From: Pseudomonadota bacterium
GTDB lineage: Bacteria; Pseudomonadota; Alphaproteobacteria; Caulobacterales; Caulobacteraceae
Direction of reading: 5' to 3'
DNA: 10,778 nucleotides
Assembly (NCBI GenBank): GCA_023445955.1
Contig: JAEXJH010000314.1
Location: 1-10,778, forward strand
Part shown: in pieces, positions 1-7,559 of the stretch
Layout: each line of letters begins with the position of its first letter
Numbering within the stretch: the first letter of the stretch is position 1
Position numbers and translations under genes: made by a program
Notes under the pieces: model-generated
Told to the model about the DNA's origin: nothing
Seen by the model: the letters and a program-made list of their open reading frames with translations, nothing else
The model's database searches: none

Positions 1-666
1 CACCTGCACTACACGGCCCTCCCGCAGTGGGCCCAGCCCCTGGGCATGACCTTCTCGATCATGCTGTGGATGCCGTCCTGGGGCGGCATGATCAACGGCC
101 TGATGACCCTGTCGGGCGCGTGGGACAAGCTGCGCACCGACCCCGTGGTCCGGATGATGGTCGTCTCGATCGCCTTCTACGGCATGAGCACCTTCGAAGG
201 CCCGGTGATGTCGATCCGCGCGGTCAACGCGCTCAGCCACTACACCGACTGGACCATCGGCCACGTGCACTCCGGCGCGCTGGGCTGGGTCGGCTTCATC
301 AGCTTCGGCGCGGTCTATTGCCTGGTGCCGTGGCTGTGGAAGAAGAAGGACATGTACTCGACCAGGCTGATCGAGTGGCACTTCTGGATCGCGACCACCG
401 GCATCCTGCTCTACATCGCCGCGATGTGGGTCTCGGGCATCATGGAAGGCCTGATGTGGCGCGAATACACGCCCCAGGGCTTCCTCGCCTACAGCTTCAT
501 CGAGACCGTCTCGGCCAAGCACATCGAGAACGTCATCCGCACCGTCGGGGGCCTGATGTACCTGGCCGGCGCGCTGATCATGATCGTCAACGTCTGGAAG
601 ACGATCGCCTCGCCCTCCGCTGAACCGGCCGACGCCACGGCCGCTCCCGCCACCGCGATCGCCTGA
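1..666 (+). CDS. ccoN: cbb3-type cytochrome c oxidase subunit I (CcoN), 3' part
   Basis: This is the catalytic haem-copper subunit of the high-affinity cbb3 terminal oxidase in the inner membrane, which reduces O2 to water and pumps protons. The reading frame is open from base 1 and the 5' part lies outside the window, leaving 221 codons. It begins [10 protein letters not shown], the conserved stretch that carries CuB histidine ligands. Residues 86-95 of the visible part read [10 protein letters not shown], and its two histidines (88 and 90) are the expected axial ligands of haem b3 and haem b. Their spacing from the first histidine agrees with the Pseudomonas stutzeri numbering as I recall it (258, 345, 347). 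Several hydrophobic membrane helices follow, then an Ala/Pro-rich C-terminal tail. The stop is followed 8 bases later by ccoO. Identity is secure; only the N-terminal half is unseen. Confidence 0.97.
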   Translation, partial: HLHYTALPQWAQPLGMTFSIMLWMPSWGGMINGLMTLSGAWDKLRTDPVVRMMVVSIAFYGMSTFEGPVMSIRAVNALSHYTDWTIGHVHSGALGWVGFISFGAVYCLVPWLWKKKDMYSTRLIEWHFWIATTGILLYIAAMWVSGIMEGLMWREYTPQGFLAYSFIETVSAKHIENVIRTVGGLMYLAGALIMIVNVWKTIASPSAEPADATAAPATAIA

Positions 667-674
667 GGCCGCCC

Positions 675-1418
675 ATGTCCGTCTGGAAGCATCACGCCAA
701 GTTCGAGCGGCATTCGCTGCTGCTCCTTATCGGCATCCTCGTGGTCGTCTCGATCGGCGGCCTCGTTGAGATCGCCCCCTTGTTCTGGCTGCAGGGCACC
801 GTCGAGAAGGTGCAGGGCGTGCGGCCCTACACCCCGCTGGAACTGACCGGCCGCGACATCTATGTGCGCGAGGGCTGCTATCTCTGCCATTCGCAGATGA
901 TCCGCCCGCTGCGCGACGAGGTCGAGCGCTACGGCCACTACAGCCTGGCTGCCGAAAGCATGTACGACCACCCGTTCCAATGGGGGTCCAAGCGCACCGG
1001 GCCTGATCTGGCCCGCGTGGGTGGCAAGTACTCCGACGCCTGGCACCGCGACCACCTGATCGACCCGCGCTCGGTGGTGCCGGAGTCGGTGATGCCGCCC
1101 TACAGGTTCCTGGCCGAGAAGGACCTGGACTACGGCGACATCGTCGACCGGATGAAGGTGTTGCGGGCCGAGGGCGTGCCCTACACGGCCGACCAGCTGA
1201 CCAACGCCAGGAAGGACCTGGAGGCCCAGGCCGATCCGTACTCCACGGACGCGGTGGCCCTGCGCGGCCGCTACGGGGCCAAGGCCGCCAATCGTGACTT
1301 CGACGGCGATCCCGACCGCATCACCGAGATGGACGCCCTGGTGGCCTATCTCCAGATGCTCGGGAACCAGGTCGACTTCAAATCCTACAAGGCCTCGGCC
1401 CCGGAGAACCAGCGATGA
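675..1418 (+). CDS. ccoO: cbb3-type cytochrome c oxidase subunit II, membrane-anchored monohaem cytochrome c (CcoO)
   Basis: CcoO passes electrons from CcoP to the CcoN catalytic core. The 247-residue protein has one N-terminal membrane anchor (about residues 14-36) and a periplasmic cytochrome c domain. The haem c site is CYLCH (C68, C71, H72), followed by the family-typical [15 protein letters not shown]. The probable distal haem ligand is M140 in SVMPPY. The length is normal for CcoO. The ATG is supported by a GAGG-type ribosome binding site at about 665-668, overlapping the ccoN stop and about 6 bases upstream. The 3' end overlaps ccoQ as ATGA, which implies translational coupling. Covalent haem attachment needs the cytochrome c maturation system, which is not in this window. 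Confidence 0.97.
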   Translation: MSVWKHHAKFERHSLLLLIGILVVVSIGGLVEIAPLFWLQGTVEKVQGVRPYTPLELTGRDIYVREGCYLCHSQMIRPLRDEVERYGHYSLAAESMYDHPFQWGSKRTGPDLARVGGKYSDAWHRDHLIDPRSVVPESVMPPYRFLAEKDLDYGDIVDRMKVLRAEGVPYTADQLTNARKDLEAQADPYSTDAVALRGRYGAKAANRDFDGDPDRITEMDALVAYLQMLGNQVDFKSYKASAPENQR

Positions 1419-1582
1419 GCGCGCTCTCCTACGAGACCGTGGCGCGCTTCGCCCAGCAGGGCGGGCTGATCTACTTCGGCCTGATCTTCCTGGCCGGCGT
1501 CCTCTACGCCCTGCGGCCCTCCAAGAAGGCCGAATTCCAACACGCCGCGCGCATGCCGCTGGATGACGAGGAGCTGGTCTGA
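1415..1582 (+). CDS. ccoQ: cbb3-type cytochrome c oxidase small subunit IV (CcoQ)
   Basis: This short gene of 55 residues lies between ccoO and ccoP. Translated, it begins [20 protein letters not shown] and has one hydrophobic helix (about residues 17-34), then a short basic RPSKK segment and an acidic C-terminus ending DDEELV. Position, length and the single-membrane-helix layout match CcoQ, which in other bacteria stabilises the assembled cbb3 complex, particularly CcoP association. Its ATG overlaps the ccoO stop (ATGA at 1415-1418). Its TGA overlaps the ccoP start by one base (TGATG at 1580-1584). It has almost no distinctive motif, so the call rests mainly on location and topology. Confidence 0.9.
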   Translation: MSALSYETVARFAQQGGLIYFGLIFLAGVLYALRPSKKAEFQHAARMPLDDEELV

Positions 1583-2451
1583 TGGCTCACGAACACAAGA
1601 CCGACGACGTCACCGGCGTCGAAACCACCGGCCACGAGTGGGACGGCATCCGCGAACTGGACAACCCGCTGCCGCGCTGGTGGCTGTGGGTCTGGTACGG
1701 CTGTATCGCCTTTGCGGTGGGCTATTGGATCCTGATGCCGGCTTGGCCGGGGATCCACGGCTACACCAAGGGTCTGCTGCATCAGTCCGATCGCGTGGAG
1801 ATCGGTAAGCAGCTGATCGCGCTGGACGTTCAGCGCGGAGCGGGCGCGGCCCAGCTGCGCACAGCCAGCCTGGAGCAGATCGAGAAGGATCCGAAGCTGC
1901 AGGCCTACGCCCAGCAGGTCGGCCAGTCGGTGTTCGGGGACAACTGCGCCACCTGCCACGGCATCGGCGGCACAGGCGGCAAGGGCTATCCCAACCTGCG
2001 CGACGACGTCTGGCTGTGGGGCGGCAAGCTGGAGGACATCCAGTACACCATCACCCACGGCGTCCGGACGGGCGCACCGGGCGCGCGGCTGTCCCAGATG
2101 CCCGCCTTCGGCCGTGACGAGCTCCTCAAACCCGAGCAGATCGACGACCTGACGGAGTATGTCGTCCACCTGTCGAACCGTCCGGCCGACGCCGGGGCTA
2201 TCGCCCGCGCCAAGCCGATCTTCGACACCCAGTGCGCGGCCTGTCACGGCGTGGAGGGCAAGGGCGACCAGGCCGTCGGCGCGCCGAACCTGACCGATCG
2301 CGAGTGGCTGTACGGCGCTGACCGCGCCGCCATCAAAGGCCAGATCTTCGCCGGCAACGGCGGGGTGATGCCCACCTGGGGCGGCCGCCTCAGCCCGGAG
2401 ACCATCAAGGCCATCGCCGTCTACGTCCACGCCAATGCGGGTGGGCAATAG
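1582..2451 (+). CDS. ccoP: cbb3-type cytochrome c oxidase subunit III, dihaem cytochrome c (CcoP)
   Basis: CcoP is the electron-entry subunit of the cbb3 oxidase and takes electrons from soluble or membrane cytochromes c. The 289-residue protein starts with a hydrophilic N-terminus containing the typical HEWDGIRELDNPLPRWW segment. One membrane helix (about 34-54) follows, then two tandem periplasmic cytochrome c domains. Haem sites are CATCH (C122, C125, H126) and CAACH (C218, C221, H222). Likely methionine ligands are M173 in QMPAFG and M263 in VMPTWGG. Length and domain order are normal. The start is fixed by the TGATG overlap with ccoQ. ccoG begins 6 bases after the stop, with no room for a separate promoter or terminator. 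Confidence 0.97.
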   Translation: MAHEHKTDDVTGVETTGHEWDGIRELDNPLPRWWLWVWYGCIAFAVGYWILMPAWPGIHGYTKGLLHQSDRVEIGKQLIALDVQRGAGAAQLRTASLEQIEKDPKLQAYAQQVGQSVFGDNCATCHGIGGTGGKGYPNLRDDVWLWGGKLEDIQYTITHGVRTGAPGARLSQMPAFGRDELLKPEQIDDLTEYVVHLSNRPADAGAIARAKPIFDTQCAACHGVEGKGDQAVGAPNLTDREWLYGADRAAIKGQIFAGNGGVMPTWGGRLSPETIKAIAVYVHANAGGQ

Positions 2452-2457
2452 CGGGCC

Positions 2458-3945
2458 ATGCCCACGGTTATCGACAACACCAAGCCTAAGGCGCGGACAG
2501 CGGTCTCGGCCGCCGCCCGCGCCAAGGGGAAAGGCGCGCCGAAAGGCAGCGGCCTCTACAAGCCGCGCGAGCCGATCTATCCCAAGCTGGTCCGCGGGAC
2601 CTGGCGGCGGGTAAAGTGGGCGCTGCTGATCGCCACACTGGCGGTCTACTATGTGACGCCCTGGATCCGTTGGAAGCGGCCCGAGGGCTTCCCGCAGCAG
2701 GCGGCGCTAGTCGATTTCACCGGCGGGCGCTTCTACTTCTTCGACATCCAGCTGTGGCCGCAGGACGTCCACATCATCACCGGCCTGATGATCGCCGGAG
2801 CCCTGGCGCTGTTCCTGGTCACGGCGCTGTTTGGCCGGCTGTGGTGCGGCTACGCCTGTCCGCAGACGGTCTGGACCGATCTCTACATCGTGGTCGAGCG
2901 CCTGTTCGAGGGCGACCGCAACGCCCGCATGCGCCTGGATGCCGCGCCGCTGTCCTTCGACAAGCTGTGGCGCAAGACCGGCAAGCACCTGGCCTGGTTG
3001 GCCATCGCCTTCGGCACCGGCGGGGCGTGGATCTTCTACTTCCACGACGCGCCAACGCTGATCCGCAGCTTCTGGGCCGGCCAGGCCCCGGCGACGGCCT
3101 ATGTCTCGTGCGCCCTGCTGACGGGGACCACCTATGTCTTCGCCGGCTGGATGCGCGAGCAGGTCTGCACCTACATGTGCCCGTGGCCGCGCATCCAGGG
3201 CGCCATGCTGGACCAGCACTCGCTGCAGGTGACCTATCTGCGCGGCCGCGGCGAGCCGCGCGGCGCCCACAAGAAGGGCCAGGACTGGGCAGGGCGCGGC
3301 GACTGCATCGACTGCCGCCAGTGCGTGGCGGTCTGCCCCATGGGCATCGACATCCGCGACGGCGCGCAGATGGAGTGCATCAATTGTGGCCTCTGCGTCG
3401 ACGCCTGCGACGAGATCATGAGCAAGCTCGCTCGGCCCATCGGCCTGATCGCCTACGACACCGACGCGGCCGTCGCCCAGCGCGCGCGCGGCCAGAAGGC
3501 GACCTACAAGCCCGTGCGCTCGCGGACCGTCTACTACGCCCTGGCCGTGGCGGTGGTCGGTGGCCTGACCCTGTGGTCGCTGGTCAGCCGGCCCAAGGCC
3601 GATCTCCACGTCATCCGCGACCGCAATCCGATCTTCGTGCGGATGCACGATGGCTCGGTGCGGGATGGCTACACGCTGAAGATCACCAACCGCAGCTTCT
3701 CCACGCGCCGCTTCGAGATCGCGTTCGACGGCGCGCCTGGCGCGGGGCTCAGCCAGCCGGGCGTCACCGGTCCCGTCAGCGTCACGGTCCCGGCCGACCA
3801 GGTCGCCTCGGTGCGGGTCTTCGTCACCGTCCCGGCTGATGCGGGCCTCGCCGCCAGCACGCCGGTCCGCTTCACCGCCCGCGCCGGCGACGTCCAGGCC
3901 GACGCCAAGACCGTCTTCCTCTCCGGAGCCACGAACCCGCAATGA
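2458..3945 (+). CDS. ccoG: CcoG/FixG-family polyferredoxin, cbb3 oxidase assembly copper reductase
   Basis: CcoG (also FixG or RdxA) is a membrane Fe-S protein of cbb3 biogenesis. Work on Rhodobacter homologues assigns it Cu(II)-to-Cu(I) reduction before copper delivery. The 495-residue protein has about five membrane helices (roughly 52-70, 104-124, 176-196, 212-231, 356-376). Two membrane-proximal cysteine pairs are seen: CGYAC (130, 134) and CTYMC (237, 241). A cytoplasmic ferredoxin domain carries two complete 4Fe-4S cysteine sets, C283/286/289/293 and C307/310/313/317. Residues from about 385 form the C-terminal Ig-like domain usual in FixG. The N-terminus (residues 8-40) is basic and Ala/Gly-rich. 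Only a weak GCGGG precedes the ATG, but the start fits the family length. The 3' end overlaps ccoH as ATGA. Confidence 0.96.
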   Translation: MPTVIDNTKPKARTAVSAAARAKGKGAPKGSGLYKPREPIYPKLVRGTWRRVKWALLIATLAVYYVTPWIRWKRPEGFPQQAALVDFTGGRFYFFDIQLWPQDVHIITGLMIAGALALFLVTALFGRLWCGYACPQTVWTDLYIVVERLFEGDRNARMRLDAAPLSFDKLWRKTGKHLAWLAIAFGTGGAWIFYFHDAPTLIRSFWAGQAPATAYVSCALLTGTTYVFAGWMREQVCTYMCPWPRIQGAMLDQHSLQVTYLRGRGEPRGAHKKGQDWAGRGDCIDCRQCVAVCPMGIDIRDGAQMECINCGLCVDACDEIMSKLARPIGLIAYDTDAAVAQRARGQKATYKPVRSRTVYYALAVAVVGGLTLWSLVSRPKADLHVIRDRNPIFVRMHDGSVRDGYTLKITNRSFSTRRFEIAFDGAPGAGLSQPGVTGPVSVTVPADQVASVRVFVTVPADAGLAASTPVRFTARAGDVQADAKTVFLSGATNPQ

Positions 3946-4427
3946 CCGTCGCTTCATCCTCGGCCAAGCCGATTACCGGCTGGCACGTCCTGATCGCCGT
4001 CGTGGCGTTCTTCGCCGTGGTGATCGGCGTCGACACGCTGTTCGTGATCAAGGCCTACGGCACCTTCTCGGGCGAGGTCGCCTCCAACCCCTACGAGGCG
4101 GGACTGGCCTTCAACAAGACCCTGGCCCTGCGCCAGCGCGAGGCGGCCCTCGGCTGGACGGCCACGGTTCTGAAGGTCGACGACGACACCGTCGTGATCC
4201 GTCTCGTCGACAGGGCCGGCGCGCCGCTGGACCGGCTGTCGCTGACCGGCGTGCTGGAGCGCCCCGCCACCGAGACCGGCCGCCAGGTCCTGGACTTCAA
4301 GCCGCTGGGCGACGGTCGCTACCAGGCCCGCGCGCGCCTCGACGGCGCCTGGGACCTGCGGGCCACGGCGCGCAACAGCCGTGACCAGTTCGAGCTGGAA
4401 ACGCGCCTGGTGGAGCCCGTCCGATGA
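3942..4427 (+). CDS. ccoH: CcoH/FixH-family cbb3 oxidase assembly protein
   Basis: This 161-residue protein has a single N-terminal membrane helix (about residues 15-37) and a periplasmic C-terminal domain. The family-typical NPYEAGL motif sits at residues 49-55 and GAWDLR at 135-140. FixH/CcoH proteins are needed for stable cbb3 oxidase assembly and interact with the oxidase and with CcoI; their exact chemistry is not settled. No haem or obvious metal-binding cluster is visible. The gene overlaps ccoG upstream and ccoI downstream through ATGA junctions, so all three are probably translated in a coupled way. Location and motif give a firm call. Confidence 0.93.
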   Translation: MTVASSSAKPITGWHVLIAVVAFFAVVIGVDTLFVIKAYGTFSGEVASNPYEAGLAFNKTLALRQREAALGWTATVLKVDDDTVVIRLVDRAGAPLDRLSLTGVLERPATETGRQVLDFKPLGDGRYQARARLDGAWDLRATARNSRDQFELETRLVEPVR

Positions 4428-6595
4428 CTGCCAGCTTGACCCTGGAGCGCGACCTGGAGGCCTTCGTCCGTCGCGATGAGGCCGGGCGAGGGCGGCTTGA
4501 GCTCCTGGTCACCGGCGCCCGCTGCGCCGCGTGCATCCGCAAGATCGAGACCGCTGTCGCCGACCTGCCGGGCGTCACCGGCGCGCGGCTGAACCTCACG
4601 ACCGGCAAGCTGGCCGTCGAGCTGACCGGCGGCGAGGCCCATCCCGAGCGCGTGGTCGAGACGGTAGAGGGCCTGGGCTACCGCGCCTGCCTGTTCGACC
4701 CGGCCGAGGCTGTGGCGGCGGTCGACCGCGAGGGGCGCGAGCTGGCCGTGGCCCTGGGTGTCGCCGGCTTCGGCGCGGGCAACGTCATGATGTTCACGGT
4801 CCCCGCCTGGGCAGGACTGTTCGGCCAGGAACTGACGCCGACGACCCTGACCCTGATGTACTGGATGGCCGCCATAGTCGCGACGCCCTGCGCGCTGTTC
4901 GCGGGCCGGCCGTTTTTCCGTTCGGCCTGGGCGTCGCTGAAGCGCGGCAAGGCCAATATGGACGTGCCGATCTCGATCGGCGTGATCCTGACCCTGGTTG
5001 TCAGCTTCTCCGAGACGATGCTCCGTGGCCGGCACGCCTATTTCGACGCCGCCGTCACCTTGTTGTTCCTGCTGCTGATCGGCCGCTACCTGGATCATCG
5101 CCTGCGCGCCAGCGCCCGCTCGGCGGCGCGCGACCTGCTGGCCCTGCAGACCCCGATCGCCGTGCGCCTGTCAGGTGAAACCGAGAAAGGCGTTCCCGTC
5201 GCCGAGATCGTCGTCGGCGACCGCCTGGTCGTCGCGCCCGGCGACCGCGTGCCCGTCGATGGCCTAGTCGAGACGGGCCGCTCCGAGCTCGACAACGCCC
5301 TGATCACCGGCGAGACGGCCCTGGCGCCGGTGACGGTCGGCGCGCGGCTGCACGCCGGGGCCTTGAACCTCTCCGGCCGGCTGGTCATGACCGCCATGGC
5401 GCGCAGTGAAGACTCCACTTTGGCCGCCATCGCCCGGCTGATGGAGGCCGGCGCCCAGACCCGTTCGGCCTATGTCCGTCTGGCCGACAAGGCCGCTGCG
5501 CTCTACGTGCCGATCGTGCACACCGCTGCGGCGCTGACCTTCGTCGGCGGCTGGGCGCTAGGTCTCGGACCACGCGAGGGACTGCTGCGGGCGGCGGCGG
5601 TGCTGATCGTCACCTGTCCTTGCGCCCTGGGCCTGGCCGCGCCAGCCGTCCAGATCGCCGCCAGTAGCCGGCTCTTCCGCAAGGGCGTGCTAGTCAAGTC
5701 CGGCGCGGCGCTGGAGCGCCTGGCCGAGGTCGATCACGTGGTGTTCGACAAGACCGGCGTGCTGACCGAGGGCCGTCCGCGCCTGATCGACGCCCCTGCG
5801 CATCTGGTCGCCCTGGCCGCGCCGTTGGCCCGCGCCTCGCGCCATCCGCTGGCCAAGGCCCTGGCCCTCCAGGCCGGCGCTGGTCCTGTCGCCACCGACG
5901 GCGTCGAGACGGCCGGGCAGGGCATGGAGGGGCTGATCGACGGCCGCAGCGCCCGTCTGGGCCGCGCCGCCTTCGTCGGCGTCAAGGATGGCGACGACCG
6001 CGAGACCGAGTTGTGGTTCGGCTTCGAGAACGACGTGAAGATCCGCTTCGTGTTCGAGGATCGCCCCCGCGCCGACGCCGCCCAGGCTCTCGCGCGTCTG
6101 CGCCGGATGGGCCTGTCGGTCGAGGTGTTGTCTGGCGATCTCGCCGGCCCGGTGCGCGACATCGCCAGGGCGGTCGGCGTCGACCACTGGCGCTGGGGCC
6201 TGACGCCGTTCGACAAGGCCGCCATCGTCGACGGACTCAAGGCCCAGGGGCGCAAGGTGCTGATGGTCGGCGACGGCCTCAACGACGCCGCCGCCCTGGC
6301 CAAGGCCCACGCCTCAATTGCCCCCGGCGCGGCGGTCGACGCCGCTCAGAACGCCGCCGACCTGATCTTCACGGGCGAGGACCTCAGCGCCGTGGCCGAG
6401 GCGATCGACACCGCGCGGTCGGCCCGCCGTCGGGCGCTGGAGAATTTCGGCTTCTCGGCGCTCTACAACTTGGTGGCCATGCCGGCGGCGATGGCTGGGC
6501 TGGTCAATCCGTTCATCGCGGCCCTGGCCATGTCGGGCTCGTCGATCGTGGTGCTGCTCAACGCCGCACGGCCGCGCCTGTGGAGAGGCCGATGA
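4424..6595 (+). CDS. ccoI: CcoI/FixI copper-translocating P1B-type ATPase
   Basis: This inner-membrane P-type ATPase exports Cu(I) for loading the CuB site of the cbb3 oxidase. The 723-residue protein begins with a heavy-metal-associated domain (about 25-92) carrying GARCAACIRKIE (C34, C37). About eight membrane helices follow, with the P1B-1 signatures CPC (398-400), YN (681-682) and MSGSS (703-707). Actuator motif TGET is at 295-298, the phosphorylation loop DKTGV has D442, the nucleotide-domain HP is H474-P475, and the hinge GDGLND is at 616-621. Two motif positions differ from the textbook forms: TGET for TGES, and DKTGV for DKTGT. All catalytic acidic residues remain, so the enzyme is expected to be active. 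Synteny separates it from the general detoxifying CopA. It overlaps ccoH and ccoS by ATGA. Confidence 0.96.
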   Translation: MTASLTLERDLEAFVRRDEAGRGRLELLVTGARCAACIRKIETAVADLPGVTGARLNLTTGKLAVELTGGEAHPERVVETVEGLGYRACLFDPAEAVAAVDREGRELAVALGVAGFGAGNVMMFTVPAWAGLFGQELTPTTLTLMYWMAAIVATPCALFAGRPFFRSAWASLKRGKANMDVPISIGVILTLVVSFSETMLRGRHAYFDAAVTLLFLLLIGRYLDHRLRASARSAARDLLALQTPIAVRLSGETEKGVPVAEIVVGDRLVVAPGDRVPVDGLVETGRSELDNALITGETALAPVTVGARLHAGALNLSGRLVMTAMARSEDSTLAAIARLMEAGAQTRSAYVRLADKAAALYVPIVHTAAALTFVGGWALGLGPREGLLRAAAVLIVTCPCALGLAAPAVQIAASSRLFRKGVLVKSGAALERLAEVDHVVFDKTGVLTEGRPRLIDAPAHLVALAAPLARASRHPLAKALALQAGAGPVATDGVETAGQGMEGLIDGRSARLGRAAFVGVKDGDDRETELWFGFENDVKIRFVFEDRPRADAAQALARLRRMGLSVEVLSGDLAGPVRDIARAVGVDHWRWGLTPFDKAAIVDGLKAQGRKVLMVGDGLNDAAALAKAHASIAPGAAVDAAQNAADLIFTGEDLSAVAEAIDTARSARRRALENFGFSALYNLVAMPAAMAGLVNPFIAALAMSGSSIVVLLNAARPRLWRGR

Positions 6596-6756
6596 ACATC
6601 ATCCTGTTCCTGGCGCCCGCCTCGATCGGTCTCGGCGCGCTGGGCCTGCTGGCCTTCTTCTGGACCATGCGCTCGGGGCAGTATGAGGACCCCAAGGGCG
6701 ACGCCGAGCGGATCCTCTACGACCATCTGGATGAGAAGCCGCCGGCCCAGGATTGA
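6592..6756 (+). CDS. ccoS: CcoS/FixS-family cbb3 oxidase maturation protein
   Basis: This short gene encodes 54 residues, beginning MNIILFLAPASIGLGALGLL, with one membrane helix (about 3-24). The diagnostic WTMRSGQYEDPKGDAERIL stretch follows at residues 24-42. CcoS/FixS is required for haem b and CuB incorporation into CcoN in Rhodobacter capsulatus. The C-terminal tail (DHLDEKPPAQD) is acidic and soluble. The start overlaps the ccoI stop as ATGA. The stop codon lies inside the FNR-type box that precedes the next gene, so the end of this operon and the control region of the next are physically merged. Confidence 0.95.
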   Translation: MNIILFLAPASIGLGALGLLAFFWTMRSGQYEDPKGDAERILYDHLDEKPPAQD

Positions 6757-6766
6757 CGCCGATCAA
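6753..6766 (+). promoter_or_regulatory. FNR/FixK-type operator (anaerobox)
   Basis: The bases read TTGACGCCGATCAA. This matches the FNR/FixK consensus TTGAT-N4-ATCAA at 9 of 10 specified positions and is a perfect TTGA-N6-TCAA palindrome. It overlaps the ccoS stop (6754-6756). Its centre, 6759.5, lies 41.5 bases before the A of the next ATG (6801). That is the class II activator spacing if transcription starts at or near the start codon. No strong -10 hexamer is apparent between 6785 and 6797. The site probably controls the regulator-hemN pair. Which protein binds, the encoded regulator or a FixK/FNR made elsewhere, cannot be told from the sequence. Confidence 0.75.
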
Positions 6767-6800
6767 GGTTCGCGGTCGCCGAACGCGGCATGTGTGATCC

Positions 6801-7559
6801 ATGCCGCTCGACCCCGCCGATCTCCGCAAGTTGCCGCTGCTGGCGCAGGCCGCTCCTGACAGCTTCGCTCAGCTGACCTGCGACGCTCAGCTGCGGCGCA
6901 TTTCGCGTCGCACCGCTCTGACAGTGGAAGGCGAACTCGGCGCCCACCTGCCGATCCTCACCGAGGGCGCGGTCGCGTTCGAAGGCGGGCAGGGCGCGAC
7001 CTTGGCCCTGCTAGAGGCGCCGGCCACGGTGATGCTGGCCTCGGTCGTCCTGGACGTTCCGGCGCTGGTCACCGCCTGGGCCGCGCCGCGCAGCGCGGTG
7101 CTGCTGATCCCCGGCGAGGCGTTGCGCCAGGCCGCACGGACCGATCCCGCCTTCGCCTTCGCCGTCTCCGAGGAACTGTCGGGCGGATACAGCGGGGTGG
7201 TGCGGGCTCTGAAGAACCAGCGCCTGCGCGGCACGCTGGAGCGCCTGGCCAACTACCTGCTGACCCAGCATCGCCGTCAGGACGGCGCGACCCGCCTGAA
7301 GTTGCCCAGCCGCAAACGCGTCCTGGCCTCGCTGCTGGGCATGACGCCCGAGAACCTGTCGCGCGGCTTCGCCAGCCTGGCCCCGATGGGCGTCGAGGTC
7401 GACGGTCCGAGCGTCACCCTCCGTCGGCCCGAGGACCTCGCGCAGTTGGCCGGCCCGGACGCCTCCATCGACAACCACGCCGCCTTCGACGCCGACCGCC
7501 CTGGCCAAGCCGATCGCGAGCGGCGCCGCCTCAAAGCTTTCGAGAACGCCCGCCCATGA
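6801..7559 (+). CDS. Crp/Fnr-family transcriptional regulator, lacking the FNR Fe-S cysteines
   Basis: This 252-residue protein has a Crp/Fnr architecture: a cyclic-nucleotide-binding-like beta-roll (about 10-110), a dimerisation helix (about 120-160) and a winged helix-turn-helix (about 165-210). The recognition helix reads MTPENLSRGF. E184, S187 and R188 occupy the FNR specificity positions (E..SR), predicting TTGAT-type sites such as the box just upstream. There is a single cysteine (C27), so an FNR-type 4Fe-4S cluster is not possible, and I see no CRP-like cAMP-binding cassette. Its signal is unknown. A charged 40-residue tail follows the winged helix. An in-frame TGA at 6795-6797 makes ATG 6801 the earliest possible start, and no Shine-Dalgarno sequence is visible. 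It overlaps hemN as ATGA. FtrB-like and other Crp/Fnr subfamilies remain possible. Confidence 0.88.
   Translation: MPLDPADLRKLPLLAQAAPDSFAQLTCDAQLRRISRRTALTVEGELGAHLPILTEGAVAFEGGQGATLALLEAPATVMLASVVLDVPALVTAWAAPRSAVLLIPGEALRQAARTDPAFAFAVSEELSGGYSGVVRALKNQRLRGTLERLANYLLTQHRRQDGATRLKLPSRKRVLASLLGMTPENLSRGFASLAPMGVEVDGPSVTLRRPEDLAQLAGPDASIDNHAAFDADRPGQADRERRRLKAFENARP

Noticed and set aside
2707..3957. Long minus-strand open frame (416 codons) opposite ccoG, and similar long antisense frames opposite ccoP, ccoI, hemN and czcC
   Set aside because: GC-rich coding DNA creates long stop-free shadow frames. Their translations are Arg/Ala/Gly/Asp-rich without recognisable motifs, while the opposite strand carries unmistakable protein families.
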